A stretch of 52,872 nt of DNA from Verrucomicrobiaceae bacterium (GCA_947466075.1 CANIBP010000048.1:1-52872), one strand, 5' to 3'. Positions 32,768-41,844 are shown, counted from the first letter of the stretch. The notes: generated from the sequence alone by a model not told the origin. A program made the numbers and translations.

Positions 32768-33375
32768 GCGTCTTTCCGTTGCGCCCACTTCTTGCCTGCT
32801 GCCAGAGCACGTAATGTCTCTTCCAGTCGCATTGCAATCGTCTCTGGACGCTTTGCGGTGCTGATCCATACAAGATACTCGCGTTGATATGTCGGTTTGA
32901 AGCTTTCAAAGCCCGCAGCGGCGGCATTGTTTTTCTTGAGCGCGTTCGCGAGAGATTCTGGCATCGGCCAATGCTCACGTTGTTTTGGTGGCGGAGGCTT
33001 CACTGTAACATCGGCATCCAGCGCCACCGCGGCATGCAGCAAACGTTGAAATGCCTTCGCATCTAATTCCTTCAATGATCTGACCTGGAAGGACGGGATG
33101 CTCGTGTTTCCCTCGCCGCGATTGAAGAGCTTGGTAATGCTGCGCAGATCCGTGCCGCGAAAAAAGGTGATGCCCAGATGTTTTTTGCATGCGCTGATAC
33201 CGCACACCAACTTCCGCCCGCTGAAGCACAGCATATTCCACTTGATTGACTCAGTCAGATCTGGCTCCCAGAGCAGAATCCAGTGCCGAATCTGTTCCGC
33301 TAGCGGCCGCGAAGCCTCAGGAGCAAAATCGAGCCACAAGTCTGGGTCGTGGGTTTTGGGGCGTAAGCAGTCCAT
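32764..33375 (-). CDS. DUF1801 plus YdeI/OmdA-like protein
   Basis: A 203-aa protein. The N-terminal half (LAEQIRHWILLWEPDLTESIKWNMLCFSGRKLVCGISACKKHLGITFFRG) is a DUF1801/YdhG-like domain; the C-terminal part (PMPESLANALKKNNAAAAGFESFKPTYQREYLVWISTAKRPETIAMRLEETLRALAAGKKW) is the YdeI/OmpD-associated domain. The function is unclear, and homologues have been linked to stress or peptide resistance. The ATG at 33375 is chosen; the frame extends to 33474 through the likely nuoD control region. Confidence 0.85.
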   Translation of the reverse strand: MDCLRPKTHDPDLWLDFAPEASRPLAEQIRHWILLWEPDLTESIKWNMLCFSGRKLVCGISACKKHLGITFFRGTDLRSITKLFNRGEGNTSIPSFQVRSLKELDAKAFQRLLHAAVALDADVTVKPPPPKQREHWPMPESLANALKKNNAAAAGFESFKPTYQREYLVWISTAKRPETIAMRLEETLRALAAGKKWAQRKDA

Positions 33376-33458
33376 ATAGGGGGGTGGGGAATTCGACGCA
33401 ATCTTTGCTATGTATAGATGGGGCAGGGGAGGAGGTTTTTGGTACAGTTTGGGCGAGC

Positions 33459-33476
33459 TTGTGAAATTTTTCACAA
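33459..33476. promoter_or_regulatory. CRP/FNR-type palindrome upstream of nuoD
   Basis: TTGTGAAATTTTTCACAA is a perfect 18-base dyad that matches the CRP-family consensus TGTGA-N6-TCACA. It lies 70 bases upstream of the nuoD ATG, between nuoD and the divergent DUF1801 gene. Control by a CRP/FNR-family regulator is inferred from this match. Confidence 0.55.
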
Positions 33477-33546
33477 AATCGCCTTGCCGCAGTTTAGGCA
33501 GCGTAGATAGATAGCATTCAAGCCCGAGATTAGACCCCTGTTTTAC

Positions 33547-34806
33547 ATGCCCACTGTCACCCGAGAATACGAGGCACCGGATACCGCCGCTAAGGTGGCC
33601 CGGCAGCTCGAAGCTGTGGAAGAAGCCACGACGGACATTGTGGGCGAGAAGTTGGTGCTAAATATGGGGCCGAGTCACCCAGCGACGCATGGCGTGCTGC
33701 GCCTGATTTTAGAACTGGATGGTGAAATCATCACCAAGGCCGATCCTGATGTCGGCTTCCTGCATCGTGGCGACGAAAAGATCGCCGAAAACATGCACTA
33801 TAACCAGTTCGTGCCTTATACGGATCGACTGGACTATTTGGCACCGTTGGCCAATAACGTCGCCTATGCGCTGGCGGTGGAAAAGCTGATGGATTGGGAA
33901 CTGCCTGCACGCGGCAAGGCGATTCGCGTGATCTGCTGCGAACTGGCTCGCATCTCAGCCCATATGCTGGGTGTCGGGGTGTTTGCGATGGATGTCGGCG
34001 CGATGACGGTGTTCCTCTACACCTTCACCGAACGTGAGAAGATCTACAATCTGTGCGAGCAACTCACGGGTGCTCGATTCACTACCAGCTATACGCGTGT
34101 TGGTGGGCAGATTCGCGACCTGCCGCATGGTTTTGTGGATGCGGTGAAGCAGTTCCTCAATGAACTGGAGCCGGTGATTGACGAGATCGACAAGCTGCTC
34201 TCGCGCAATCGCATCTTCATCGACCGCACTCAGGACATCGGCGTGATTTCCAAAGCTGACGCCATCGCCTACGGACTCACTGGCCCGAACCTGCGCGGCT
34301 CTGGCGTCGATCATGACATCCGCAAGGCCAAGCCTTATCTCGATTACGAGCAGTACGAGTTTGATGTGCCGATCGGAACCAAGGGGGACTGTTATGATCG
34401 CTATCTCGTGCGTATGGAGGAGATGCGGCAGAGCGTGCGCATCTTGAGGCAGGTGTTTGCCACTCTTCCCAGCGGCCCCATCAACGTGGCGGACGCCAAG
34501 GGCCTGCTGCCAAAGAAAGAAAATGTGCTGATGAAGATGGAGGAGCTGATCCATCACTTCATCCTTGCCACCCAGGGCATCGAGGCTCCTGCGGGTGAGG
34601 TTTACTTCGCCGCCGAGAATCCAAAGGGGGAACTTGGCTTCTATATCAACAGCACCGGCGGTGGCGTGCCACATCGCCTGAAAATCCGCGCTCCCTCTTT
34701 CCTGAATCTCAGCATCATTTCCAAACTGATCCCCGGCCACATGCTCAGCGACATCCCCGCCGTGCTCGGCAGTCTGGATTTCGTCATGGGCGAGTGTGAC
34801 CGCTGA
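33547..34806 (+). CDS. nuoD: NADH-quinone oxidoreductase subunit D
   Basis: A 419-aa 49-kDa subunit of complex I, located in the peripheral arm at the quinone site. Family motifs: MGPSHPATHGVLRLILELDGE (quinone-site His), DVGFLHRGDEKIAENM, YTDRLDYLAPLANN (the Arg near residue 94 corresponds to the one methylated in mitochondrial complex I), GVFAMDVGAMTVFLYTF and the C-terminal LDFVMGECDR. nuoE follows after 35 bases. The usual nuoABC and nuoF-N neighbours are not in the window. Confidence 0.96.
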   Translation: MPTVTREYEAPDTAAKVARQLEAVEEATTDIVGEKLVLNMGPSHPATHGVLRLILELDGEIITKADPDVGFLHRGDEKIAENMHYNQFVPYTDRLDYLAPLANNVAYALAVEKLMDWELPARGKAIRVICCELARISAHMLGVGVFAMDVGAMTVFLYTFTEREKIYNLCEQLTGARFTTSYTRVGGQIRDLPHGFVDAVKQFLNELEPVIDEIDKLLSRNRIFIDRTQDIGVISKADAIAYGLTGPNLRGSGVDHDIRKAKPYLDYEQYEFDVPIGTKGDCYDRYLVRMEEMRQSVRILRQVFATLPSGPINVADAKGLLPKKENVLMKMEELIHHFILATQGIEAPAGEVYFAAENPKGELGFYINSTGGGVPHRLKIRAPSFLNLSIISKLIPGHMLSDIPAVLGSLDFVMGECDR

Positions 34807-34841
34807 TTCATCTTCAACCTTTTCATCCGAGACACGCACGC

Positions 34842-35342
34842 ATGCCCTTTGAAGTTCCAGCCGAGTTGGAGAAACGCATGGACGAAGCGATCTCGCATTA
34901 TCCCGTTTCGAAACGCAGCGCCGTTTTGCCACTGCTGCATCTGGTGCAGGAACACTTCCGCTTTATCAACGATGAAGCTGTGACATGGGTGGCTTCCAAG
35001 CTGGGCCTAGAGTCGATTCAGGTGCTTGAAGTGGTGACTTTTTATCCGGGCTTCCGCCAATCTGCCCCAGGCAAATTTCACATTCGCGTCTGCCGCACAC
35101 TGTCATGCGCGATGGCCGGCAGCTACGAACTGATGGACGCGTTGTGCAAGACGGCGAACATCGACCGCTCACACACCGACCATCACCACCCCATCGCCGT
35201 CAGCCCCGATGGCAAATATAGCATTGAGTTCGCCGAGTGTCTTGCGAGCTGTGGCTTTGGCCCCGTCTGCATGGTCGAGGATGATTTCCATGAGAAGGTC
35301 GATCCTGCCAAGGCGGGCGATTTGTTGGCTAAGTATGTCTGA
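34842..35342 (+). CDS. nuoE: NADH-quinone oxidoreductase subunit E
   Basis: A 166-aa 24-kDa subunit binding a [2Fe-2S] cluster. The four Cys ligands are visible in RVCRTLSCAM and ECLASCGFGPVC. The N-terminal helical part SKRSAVLPLLHLVQEHFRFINDEAVTWVASKL is typical. It forms the NADH module with NuoF, which is not nearby. Co-transcribed with nuoD. Confidence 0.95.
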   Translation: MPFEVPAELEKRMDEAISHYPVSKRSAVLPLLHLVQEHFRFINDEAVTWVASKLGLESIQVLEVVTFYPGFRQSAPGKFHIRVCRTLSCAMAGSYELMDALCKTANIDRSHTDHHHPIAVSPDGKYSIEFAECLASCGFGPVCMVEDDFHEKVDPAKAGDLLAKYV

Positions 35343-35352
35343 ATAGACATAC

Positions 35353-35390
35353 AAAAAGCGCAACGGATCAAATCCGTTGCGCTGTCTCTG
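35353..35390 (-). terminator. Terminator between nuoE and the convergent pseudopilin gene
   Basis: AGCGCAACGGAT (35357-35368) and ATCCGTTGCGCT (35372-35383) form a perfect 12-bp stem with loop CAA. On the minus strand it is followed by a T run (AAAAA at 35353-35357 on plus), so it mainly ends the pseudopilin transcript but could serve both sides. Confidence 0.82.
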
Positions 35391-35409
35391 AGATCCAACA
35401 CTTAGTTTT

Positions 35410-36075
35410 TTACTTGGAGCGCCAAGAGACGACATCATCTTTTGTCGTGGGCATCTTATCCAATCCCCAACTGTAAACAGCGACTTCGGTGGGCAGATTC
35501 TTCGGCGGCGGGCTAATTGTGTTTTGAGAAATCGTGGGATCGGAGTTGCTCAGATCTGGGTTCATCACTTGCTTGTCGCCGTTGGTATCAAGCAGTACAT
35601 AATAAGGTGTGCCCCAGAGATCCACGAGCTTGTAGGGCGGCTGTGCGTTGACGAGACCAAACTTGCCATTCTTGGCAATCGGGAGATCGATGAATTTGAT
35701 ATCTTTGGGATTGAGGTTTGTAGAGCCGCTTGACCCACCCGATGATCCACTTGAAGAGGAAGTGCTCATCAAAGCACTGACAATACCCGTGTTCTCATCC
35801 GTCATGATCGCTGGAATATCCGCGCCTGAAGATGCGCTGCTGAGCAGGCTGGAATTCACCGGATAGCGGTTGTACTCAACTTGATAACTGGTGACGGCAA
35901 TGCGCAGGTCTTTGATGACAGTCTGGACCTGTAGCTTTCGTGCATCTGCCATCATCTTCGTTGCTTGCGACATGACGAGGCTGGCAAGAATTGCGATGAT
36001 GGTGATCACCACCAGCAACTCAATGAGTGTGAAGCCCTGATGGGCGTTGATGGGAACAGTGCGCTTCGATTTCAT
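35410..36075 (-). CDS. Type II secretion/type IV pilus-like pseudopilin
   Basis: A 221-aa protein with a prepilin N-terminus: a basic leader ending in G, cut by prepilin peptidase before FTLIELLVVITIIAILASLVM, with the conserved Glu at position +5. The rest resembles GspG-type pseudopilins (AVTSYQVEYNRYPVNSS; DLWGTPYYVLLDTNGDKQV). A Ser/Gly-rich linker (SSSSGSSGGSSGSTN) interrupts the globular part. No other pilus or secretion genes lie nearby. The ATG at 36075 gives the usual leader length. Confidence 0.9.
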   Translation of the reverse strand: MKSKRTVPINAHQGFTLIELLVVITIIAILASLVMSQATKMMADARKLQVQTVIKDLRIAVTSYQVEYNRYPVNSSLLSSASSGADIPAIMTDENTGIVSALMSTSSSSGSSGGSSGSTNLNPKDIKFIDLPIAKNGKFGLVNAQPPYKLVDLWGTPYYVLLDTNGDKQVMNPDLSNSDPTISQNTISPPPKNLPTEVAVYSWGLDKMPTTKDDVVSWRSK

Positions 36076-36126
36076 GATCTGTAATGGTTGTGGGGTTTGA
36101 AGTGTTGGGGCGGCTGGTTGAAACAT

Positions 36127-36396
36127 CTCGTGCTCAACGCGATTGGATTTAATCGTTTTTGAATCGCCACGTCAATACTTGTGATGAGCAGGTGCAAAGT
36201 TCCATGCACAGAACTTCTGGCACGCGCCATTCATCGACAACGTTGAACTGTGTTTGGTGAGAGGCATGAGCGCCCGAACTTTTGATTGTCAACTAATGCT
36301 TGCATCATATGCTGCAACGATATAAATCCGCGCTTCAAAACCTCACTGAACACACAACAACAACGGCTTCGCATCAGACGATCCGCATTATTATTT
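36127..36396. promoter_or_regulatory. Control region and likely promoter of ppdK
   Basis: This non-coding stretch of about 270 bases is AT-richer than its neighbours. TTGTCA (36286-36291) and TATGCT (36308-36313), spaced by 16 bases, form a plausible sigma-70 promoter about 85 bases before the ppdK ATG. No further feature seen. Confidence 0.45.
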
Positions 36397-39336
36397 ATGG
36401 CAAAGACAGCATCCAAGGGCAGCGCAGATAAAAAGAAGTATGTTTATTTCTTCGGAGCAGGAAAAGCAGACGGCGACGGCTCCATGAAGGCATTGCTCGG
36501 CGGCAAAGGTGCCAACCTCGCAGAGATGAGCCGCATTGGACTTCCAGTGCCTCCAGGGTTCACCATCAGCACGGATGTCTGTACTTACTTCTACCAAAAT
36601 AAGAAGACCTATCCTGCCGCGCTGCAGTCGCAGATGGAAAACGCCGTTAAGGGCATGGAGAAAATCATGGGCTACAAGTTTGGTGATGCCAAAGGTTTCC
36701 CGCTGCTTGTCGCTGTTCGTTCCGGTGCGCGTGATTCGATGCCCGGTATGATGGACACCATCTTGAACCTTGGTCTGAATGATCAGACGGTTCTCTCGCT
36801 TGTCGCCGCCACCAACAACGAACGCTTTGCTTGGGACTGCTACCGCCGTTTCGTCCAGATGTATGGCGACGTGGTGCTTGGCGTGCAAAAGCTCGAAGGT
36901 GAAGACCACGAGCCGTTTGAAATTGCCATCGAGAAATTCAAACACGAAACCTATCACAAGGACATCATCGACAGCGATCTCACCGCCGCCGACCAGCAGG
37001 AGCTGGTGAAGCGCTTCAAGGCGCTCGTCAAAGAACGTACCGGCAAGGTGTTCCCTTCGGACCCATGGGAACAGCTCCGTGGTGCTGCGGGCGCCGTGTT
37101 TGGCAGTTGGATGAATGACCGTGCGATCGTCTATCGCCGCAAATACAACATCCCCGCCGAATGGGGCACTGCTGTGAATGTGCAGGCGATGGTGTTCGGC
37201 AACACCGGCAACACTTCCGGCTCCGGCGTGGCATTCACCCGCAACCCGGCCAACGGCACCAATGAGTTCTACGGTGAGTTTCTCATCAACGCTCAAGGTG
37301 AAGACGTCGTCGCCGGCGTGCGCACTCCTGAGCCAGTGGCACAGCTCGCAAAGGAGATGCCAAAATCTTATGCAGAACTGCTTCTTGTCCGCAAAAAACT
37401 CGAGAAGCACTTCAAAGATGTGCAGGACGTTGAGTTCACCATTCAGGAAGGCAAGCTGTTCATGCTGCAGACCCGCAACGGCAAGCGCACCGCCGCCGCT
37501 GCTCTCAAGTTCTCCATCGACATGGTGAAGGAAAAGCTCATTGACTGGGAAACCGCTGTGCTGCGTAATCCTGCCGATCAGCTTGATCAGTTGCTCGCGC
37601 CGATCTTCGACCTCGCTGATGTCAAGAAGGCCAAGCCCGTTGCATCCGGCCTTCCTGCCGGCCCCGGCGCAGCCTCCGGCAAAATTTATCTCAATGCGGA
37701 TCGCGCCGTTATTGCCGAACAAAAAGGCGAGAAGGTGCTGCTCGTTCGCAACGAAACCAGCCCGGAAGATCTGCGCGGCATGATCGCAGCCGAAGGCATC
37801 CTCACCGCACGCGGTGGGGTTTCTTCTCACGCGGCGCTCGTTGCCCGTCAGATGGGCAAGGTTTGCATCTGCGGTGCAGCAGCGCTTGAAATCGATTACG
37901 ACAAGAAAACGGTCAGTGTCGCAGGTCAGACCTTTAAAGAAGGCGACTTCCTCTCCATTGACGGCACCAGCGGCATTGTTTATGCCGGACAGCTCAAGAC
38001 CGCGCCTTCCGAAATCATCACTGGCATGCTGCATGGCGATGAAGTCGCAAGGGCGACGGAAAAGTTCAAGAGCTTCCAGCAGCTCATGATCTGGTGCGCC
38101 AAAGCCACCCGCCTTCAGGTCCGCACCAATGCGGACAATCCAGAGCAGACGCAGAACGCCATGTCCTTTGGTGCGCAAGGCATTGGCCTCACCCGCACGG
38201 AACACATGTTCTTTGAAGGTGACCGCATTGATGCGGTGCGTGAAATGATTCTCGCTGACAACGTCGCTGACCGCAAGAAGGCGCTCGCGAAGCTTCTTCC
38301 ATATCAGCGTGAAGACTTCACTGGTATCTTCACCGCACTCAAAGGTCTTCCTGCAACGATTCGTCTGCTCGATCCGCCGCTGCATGAGTTCGTTCCGCAT
38401 GAAGAAAAAGCGCAGGCCGAACTTGCGAAGAAGATGGGAGTCTCTGTTGAGAAAGTTTCCACTCGTGTGCAGCAACTTCACGAATTCAATCCGATGCTCG
38501 GACATCGTGGCTGCCGTCTTGGCATCGCCTATCCTGAGATCACTGAAATGCAGGCACGTGCGATCTTTGAAGCCGCTGCAGATGTGGCGAAGATGAAAAT
38601 CAAGGTGAAGCCTGAGGTGATGATTCCTTTAGTAGGGTTCAAGAAAGAACTCGACCTTCAGGTGGAAATCGTGCATAAAGTGGCAAAAGAAGTGATGGCT
38701 GAGAAAAAAATCAAACTCGACTATCTCGTCGGCACCATGATTGAGGTGCCGCGTGGAGCACTCACGGCTGATGAAATCGCCGAGACTGCGCAGTTCTTCA
38801 GCTTTGGCACCAATGACCTTACACAGACCGCGCTCGGCATGAGTCGTGACGACATGGGCAGCTTCCTGATGCCCTACACGGAGAACGAGATCTTCAAGAA
38901 GAACCCCTTTGCCACTCTGGATCAATCCGGTGTTGGCCAGCTAATCAACATCGCCATCGAAAAAGGCCGCAAGACCAAGCCTGACATCAAGCTCGGCATC
39001 TGCGGCGAGCACGGTGGTGACCCAGACAGTGTCAAATTCTGCCATCGCGCAGGCCTCACGTATGTGAGCTGCAGTCCTTTCCGAGTTCCCGTCGCACGCC
39101 TTGCCGCCGCGCAAGCCGCGATCGAAGAAAAACGCGCCGCCGCTCAGGCTGCCACAGGAAAAAATGTCCGTGGAAGCAAACCGGCTGCGAAGTCGGCTGC
39201 CTCTACGGCAAAACAAAACAACGCAACCAACAACAAAAAGAGGATAACTACTATGGCTAAGAAAGCTGCAAAGAAGGCCGCCAAAAAGGCACCCGCAAAG
39301 AAAGCCGCCAAAAAGGTCGCCAAGAAGAAGAAGTAA
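36397..39336 (+). CDS. ppdK: Pyruvate, phosphate dikinase with Lys/Ala-rich tail
   Basis: A 979-aa enzyme interconverting pyruvate, ATP and phosphate with PEP, AMP and pyrophosphate. The N-terminal ATP domain has YFFGAGKADGDGSMKALLGGKGANLAEM; the swivelling domain carries the catalytic His in TARGGVSSHAALVARQMG; the PEP domain ends CGEHGGDPDSVKFCHRAGLTYVSCSPFRVPVARLAAAQAAI. After this normal end a tail of about 70 residues follows, ending in histone-H1-like KKAAKKAPAKKAAKK. A good ribosome site (AAGAGGA) before an internal ATG at 39253 suggests that the last 27 codons are also a separate gene. Confidence 0.94.
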   Translation: MAKTASKGSADKKKYVYFFGAGKADGDGSMKALLGGKGANLAEMSRIGLPVPPGFTISTDVCTYFYQNKKTYPAALQSQMENAVKGMEKIMGYKFGDAKGFPLLVAVRSGARDSMPGMMDTILNLGLNDQTVLSLVAATNNERFAWDCYRRFVQMYGDVVLGVQKLEGEDHEPFEIAIEKFKHETYHKDIIDSDLTAADQQELVKRFKALVKERTGKVFPSDPWEQLRGAAGAVFGSWMNDRAIVYRRKYNIPAEWGTAVNVQAMVFGNTGNTSGSGVAFTRNPANGTNEFYGEFLINAQGEDVVAGVRTPEPVAQLAKEMPKSYAELLLVRKKLEKHFKDVQDVEFTIQEGKLFMLQTRNGKRTAAAALKFSIDMVKEKLIDWETAVLRNPADQLDQLLAPIFDLADVKKAKPVASGLPAGPGAASGKIYLNADRAVIAEQKGEKVLLVRNETSPEDLRGMIAAEGILTARGGVSSHAALVARQMGKVCICGAAALEIDYDKKTVSVAGQTFKEGDFLSIDGTSGIVYAGQLKTAPSEIITGMLHGDEVARATEKFKSFQQLMIWCAKATRLQVRTNADNPEQTQNAMSFGAQGIGLTRTEHMFFEGDRIDAVREMILADNVADRKKALAKLLPYQREDFTGIFTALKGLPATIRLLDPPLHEFVPHEEKAQAELAKKMGVSVEKVSTRVQQLHEFNPMLGHRGCRLGIAYPEITEMQARAIFEAAADVAKMKIKVKPEVMIPLVGFKKELDLQVEIVHKVAKEVMAEKKIKLDYLVGTMIEVPRGALTADEIAETAQFFSFGTNDLTQTALGMSRDDMGSFLMPYTENEIFKKNPFATLDQSGVGQLINIAIEKGRKTKPDIKLGICGEHGGDPDSVKFCHRAGLTYVSCSPFRVPVARLAAAQAAIEEKRAAAQAATGKNVRGSKPAAKSAASTAKQNNATNNKKRITTMAKKAAKKAAKKAPAKKAAKKVAKKKK
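39253..39336 (+). CDS. Possible in-frame histone-H1-like peptide
   Basis: ATG at 39253 opens a 27-residue frame, MAKKAAKKAAKKAPAKKAAK followed by KVAKKKK, in the same frame as ppdK. AAGAGGA (39238-39244) lies eight bases upstream, a better ribosome site than most genes here have. Lys/Ala/Pro-repeat peptides of this type are DNA-compacting H1-like proteins. Either it is an independent small gene now fused to ppdK, or simply the tail of PPDK. Confidence 0.45.
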   Translation: MAKKAAKKAAKKAPAKKAAKKVAKKKK

Positions 39337-39340
39337 CTCG

Positions 39341-39361
39341 TTGACCTCCTTGTGAGGTCAA
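39341..39361 (+). repeat. Small stem-loop after ppdK
   Basis: TTGACCTC and GAGGTCAA form a perfect 8-bp stem with loop CTTGT directly after the ppdK stop. It has no T run; the strong terminator follows at 39387. Confidence 0.6.
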
Positions 39362-39386
39362 ATGTGGCGGAGCAATCCGTTATCAG

Positions 39387-39425
39387 AAGCCCTGTGGGGA
39401 TCACTCCTCACAGGGCTTTCTCTTT
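39387..39425 (+). terminator. Rho-independent terminator after ppdK
   Basis: AAGCCCTGTG (39387-39396) pairs with CACAGGGCTT (39409-39418); the pairing continues inward with GGGA/TCCT for a stem of about 14 bp, followed by the T-rich TTTCTCTTTT. Confidence 0.88.
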
Positions 39426-39504
39426 TCATGCGTCTTGCCGTGTGGTCAGCAGAATACAATCTTGGACTGTTGGTGCCAATGTAAGTTGGCGCTACTTTTC
39501 CTCT

Positions 39505-40062
39505 CTATCGTTTTACCGAGTTGTCGTAGATGGATCCTGGCGGTGGTGCCGAAAGGTAGGTGCCGCCAGCTGACATCGCATCGTTGCGGACTGATTGCAC
39601 TCTTTGGAACTGTTCCCTGGAAGAGCTAAGACTTGTCATGCCTGCAGTTCCACTAACACCAGTCGCGTTTCCGAAGGTTTGATTGGCTGGTCTGTGGAAT
39701 GATCCCATTGACCCCCCAGCTTCCCCAGGGGTCAATCTCACAGGCTGATCCGGCGTTGGAACCCCATCTACTTTGCGTGCCGATTCGGCCAGAGAATGGT
39801 TGCGCCAAGCGACCTCATTTACTTCTTCGGTGACCTTGGAGTCAAGCTGAAGCTTTCTTTCGTCGTATTCGGCCTTGCTGATCGTGCCTGCTGATCGCTG
39901 CTTTTCGAGGCCGCTGTAGATTTCCTGATACTTTACACGGACGCCTTTCTCATATGCATCCAATTCCGCTAGGGTCGGGATGCTATCCATCGTTGAGGAC
40001 GCACAAGATGCCAGCAGCGCCGAAAGCAAGGCGGCTTTGAGCCATTGGTGGACGTTGATCAT
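39505..40062 (-). CDS. Lipoprotein of unknown function
   Basis: A 185-aa protein with a lipoprotein signal: MINVHQWLKAALLSALLASCAS, Cys after LLAS being the lipidation site. The next part is a charged, coiled-coil-like helix with a SHOCT-like segment (SGLEKQRSAGTISKAEYDERKLQLDSKV), and the C-terminal half is low complexity, rich in Gly, Ser and Pro. Function unknown. The ATG at 40062 is preferred to the GTG at 40071. Confidence 0.8.
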   Translation of the reverse strand: MINVHQWLKAALLSALLASCASSTMDSIPTLAELDAYEKGVRVKYQEIYSGLEKQRSAGTISKAEYDERKLQLDSKVTEEVNEVAWRNHSLAESARKVDGVPTPDQPVRLTPGEAGGSMGSFHRPANQTFGNATGVSGTAGMTSLSSSREQFQRVQSVRNDAMSAGGTYLSAPPPGSIYDNSVKR

Positions 40063-40138
40063 AATTAACACACTACGACATCGCTAGCCTCCTTTCAATT
40101 CAAAGCGCCGTTGCAACTGCTCCTTTTCCTTTCAAGCC

Positions 40139-40594
40139 ATGACCGATTTTTTGTCTCCTTTGGACCCAATCGACGCCGCACTGCAAGCTCCCGGACCACG
40201 TGGCAATTATCTGCCGTATCCAGTTTCGCGTCTCGCCGCAAAAATTATCCCGCAGGATCTCACCAGCTTCAAGTCACGCGGTGTGTCACGCGTAGAACGT
40301 GAGCTGCAGCAGGAAATGGTCGAAATCCAAGAGCGCTACATGGAGATCATTGATGCCTTCAACTGGAACAAGCTCATCTACGAAAGCCAGTTCGGCTTCG
40401 AACCCGTCATTGGCGAAGTTTACCACCTCTACCAAGTGGAGGGCAAGCGTCACCTCAGCATGATCGCGCCGGAAGAGTGGCACCAGCGCTGGGTGGGTAG
40501 CTTCAGATTGAATGCAGATGGCAGATGGCAGATTGAAAAAGCTGCGCCAGACTTCAATATCCGTGACTGGGTTCAAACCTCAGTCGCCACTTGA
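40139..40594 (+). CDS. DUF2452 family protein
   Basis: A 151-aa protein with NYLPYPVSRLAAKIIPQDLTSF, a helical middle and the characteristic GEVYHLYQVEGKRHLSMIAPEEWHQR, as in DUF2452 proteins. Function unknown. The stop overlaps the avtA start (TGATG), so it is the first gene of a four-gene run up to 44206. Confidence 0.85.
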   Translation: MTDFLSPLDPIDAALQAPGPRGNYLPYPVSRLAAKIIPQDLTSFKSRGVSRVERELQQEMVEIQERYMEIIDAFNWNKLIYESQFGFEPVIGEVYHLYQVEGKRHLSMIAPEEWHQRWVGSFRLNADGRWQIEKAAPDFNIRDWVQTSVAT

Positions 40595-41844
40595 TGCCAT
40601 CTCACTTCTCAGACATCGGCCAGCGCCTCGCCGGTCCTAGCGGAATCCAGGAACTCATGGACGACTGTGGTGCCGCGCTTACGACGCATCCTGATATGCG
40701 TATGCTCGGCGGCGGTCAACCGGCGGCCATTCCCGAAGTGCAGAAACTCTGGCGCGAACGCATGAACGCCATGCTTGATGACGGCAGCATCGATCGCACG
40801 CTGCTTAATTATGATCCGCCTGGTGGGAACCCCATCTTTCGTGAAACCTTCGCTGCGTTCTTGAAGCGTGAATGCGGATGGAACGTGACCAGCGACAACA
40901 TCGCCGTGATGCCCAGCAGTCAAAGCGCCTGCTTTCTGCTCTTCAATCTTCTCGCCGGTGACACTGCGGGCAAAAAGCGCCGGATTCTCTTTCCGCTGCT
41001 ACCTGAATACATTGGTTACGCTAATCAGGCACTCAGCGCAGGTCAGTTCACCGCTTGTCTGCCGCGAATCGTCGAAACCGCACCGCATGAAATCAAATAC
41101 CACGTTGATTTTGACCGGCTGCGCATCACGCCAGACATCGCTGCGATGTGTGTCTCTTGCCCGACGAACCCCACAGGCAATGTCCTGACTCAAAACGAGT
41201 TCGACAGCCTCCATGCTCTTGCCGAAGCGCACGGCATCCCGCTCATTATCGACAACGCGTACGGCCATCCTTTCCCAGGCGTCATCCACAACGGCTTCCA
41301 GCCGAAGTGGCAGCCCGGCATGATCTTCAGCATCAGCATGAGCAAAGTCGGTCTTCCTGGCGCTCGCACCGCGATGATTGTCGCCGACCCACACATCGTG
41401 AAGGCCTTGTCGAACATGAACGCCATCGTCTCGCTCGCGAACGGCAATCTCGGGCAGGCACTTCTCATGCCTTTGCTCAAAGACGACACGCTCATCAAGC
41501 TTGGACCCGAGGTGATCCGTCCTTTCTACCGCGAACGCTCCGACTTTGCGAAGTCCGTTCTCGCGAATGCACTCGGCGAACGCGTCCCGTGGGCGTTGCA
41601 TGCGCAGGAGGGCGCCTTTTTCCTCTGGCTCTGGATCAACGGTCTGCCCATTCCTGCGAAGGAACTCTACCGCCGCCTCAAAGAACGCAAAGTCCTCGTC
41701 ATTCCAGGTCATTACTTCGCCTACGGCATCGACGAAGAGTGGCGTCATCCACACGAGTGCCTTCGCCTCACTTACTCGCAGCCGCAGCATATTGTCCGCG
41801 AGGGGTTGGAAATCATTGCCGATGAAATCATCCGCAGTTTCTGA
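40594..41844 (+). CDS. avtA: Valine-pyruvate aminotransferase
   Basis: A 416-aa fold-type I PLP transaminase that exchanges amino groups between valine and pyruvate. AvtA signs: GGGQPAAIPEVQKLWRERM, LNYDPPGGNPIFRETFAAFLKRECGW, LFPLLPEYIGYANQ, CVSCPTNPTGNVLTQ, IIDNAYGHPFPG, the PLP-Lys in FSISMSKVGLPGARTAMIV, and GHYFAYGI near the end. The last 23 bases overlap the MidA gene. Confidence 0.93.
   Translation: MPSHFSDIGQRLAGPSGIQELMDDCGAALTTHPDMRMLGGGQPAAIPEVQKLWRERMNAMLDDGSIDRTLLNYDPPGGNPIFRETFAAFLKRECGWNVTSDNIAVMPSSQSACFLLFNLLAGDTAGKKRRILFPLLPEYIGYANQALSAGQFTACLPRIVETAPHEIKYHVDFDRLRITPDIAAMCVSCPTNPTGNVLTQNEFDSLHALAEAHGIPLIIDNAYGHPFPGVIHNGFQPKWQPGMIFSISMSKVGLPGARTAMIVADPHIVKALSNMNAIVSLANGNLGQALLMPLLKDDTLIKLGPEVIRPFYRERSDFAKSVLANALGERVPWALHAQEGAFFLWLWINGLPIPAKELYRRLKERKVLVIPGHYFAYGIDEEWRHPHECLRLTYSQPQHIVREGLEIIADEIIRSF

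Noticed and set aside
36391..38505. 704-aa antisense frame opposite ppdK
   Set aside because: Shadow of the highly conserved ppdK coding sequence.
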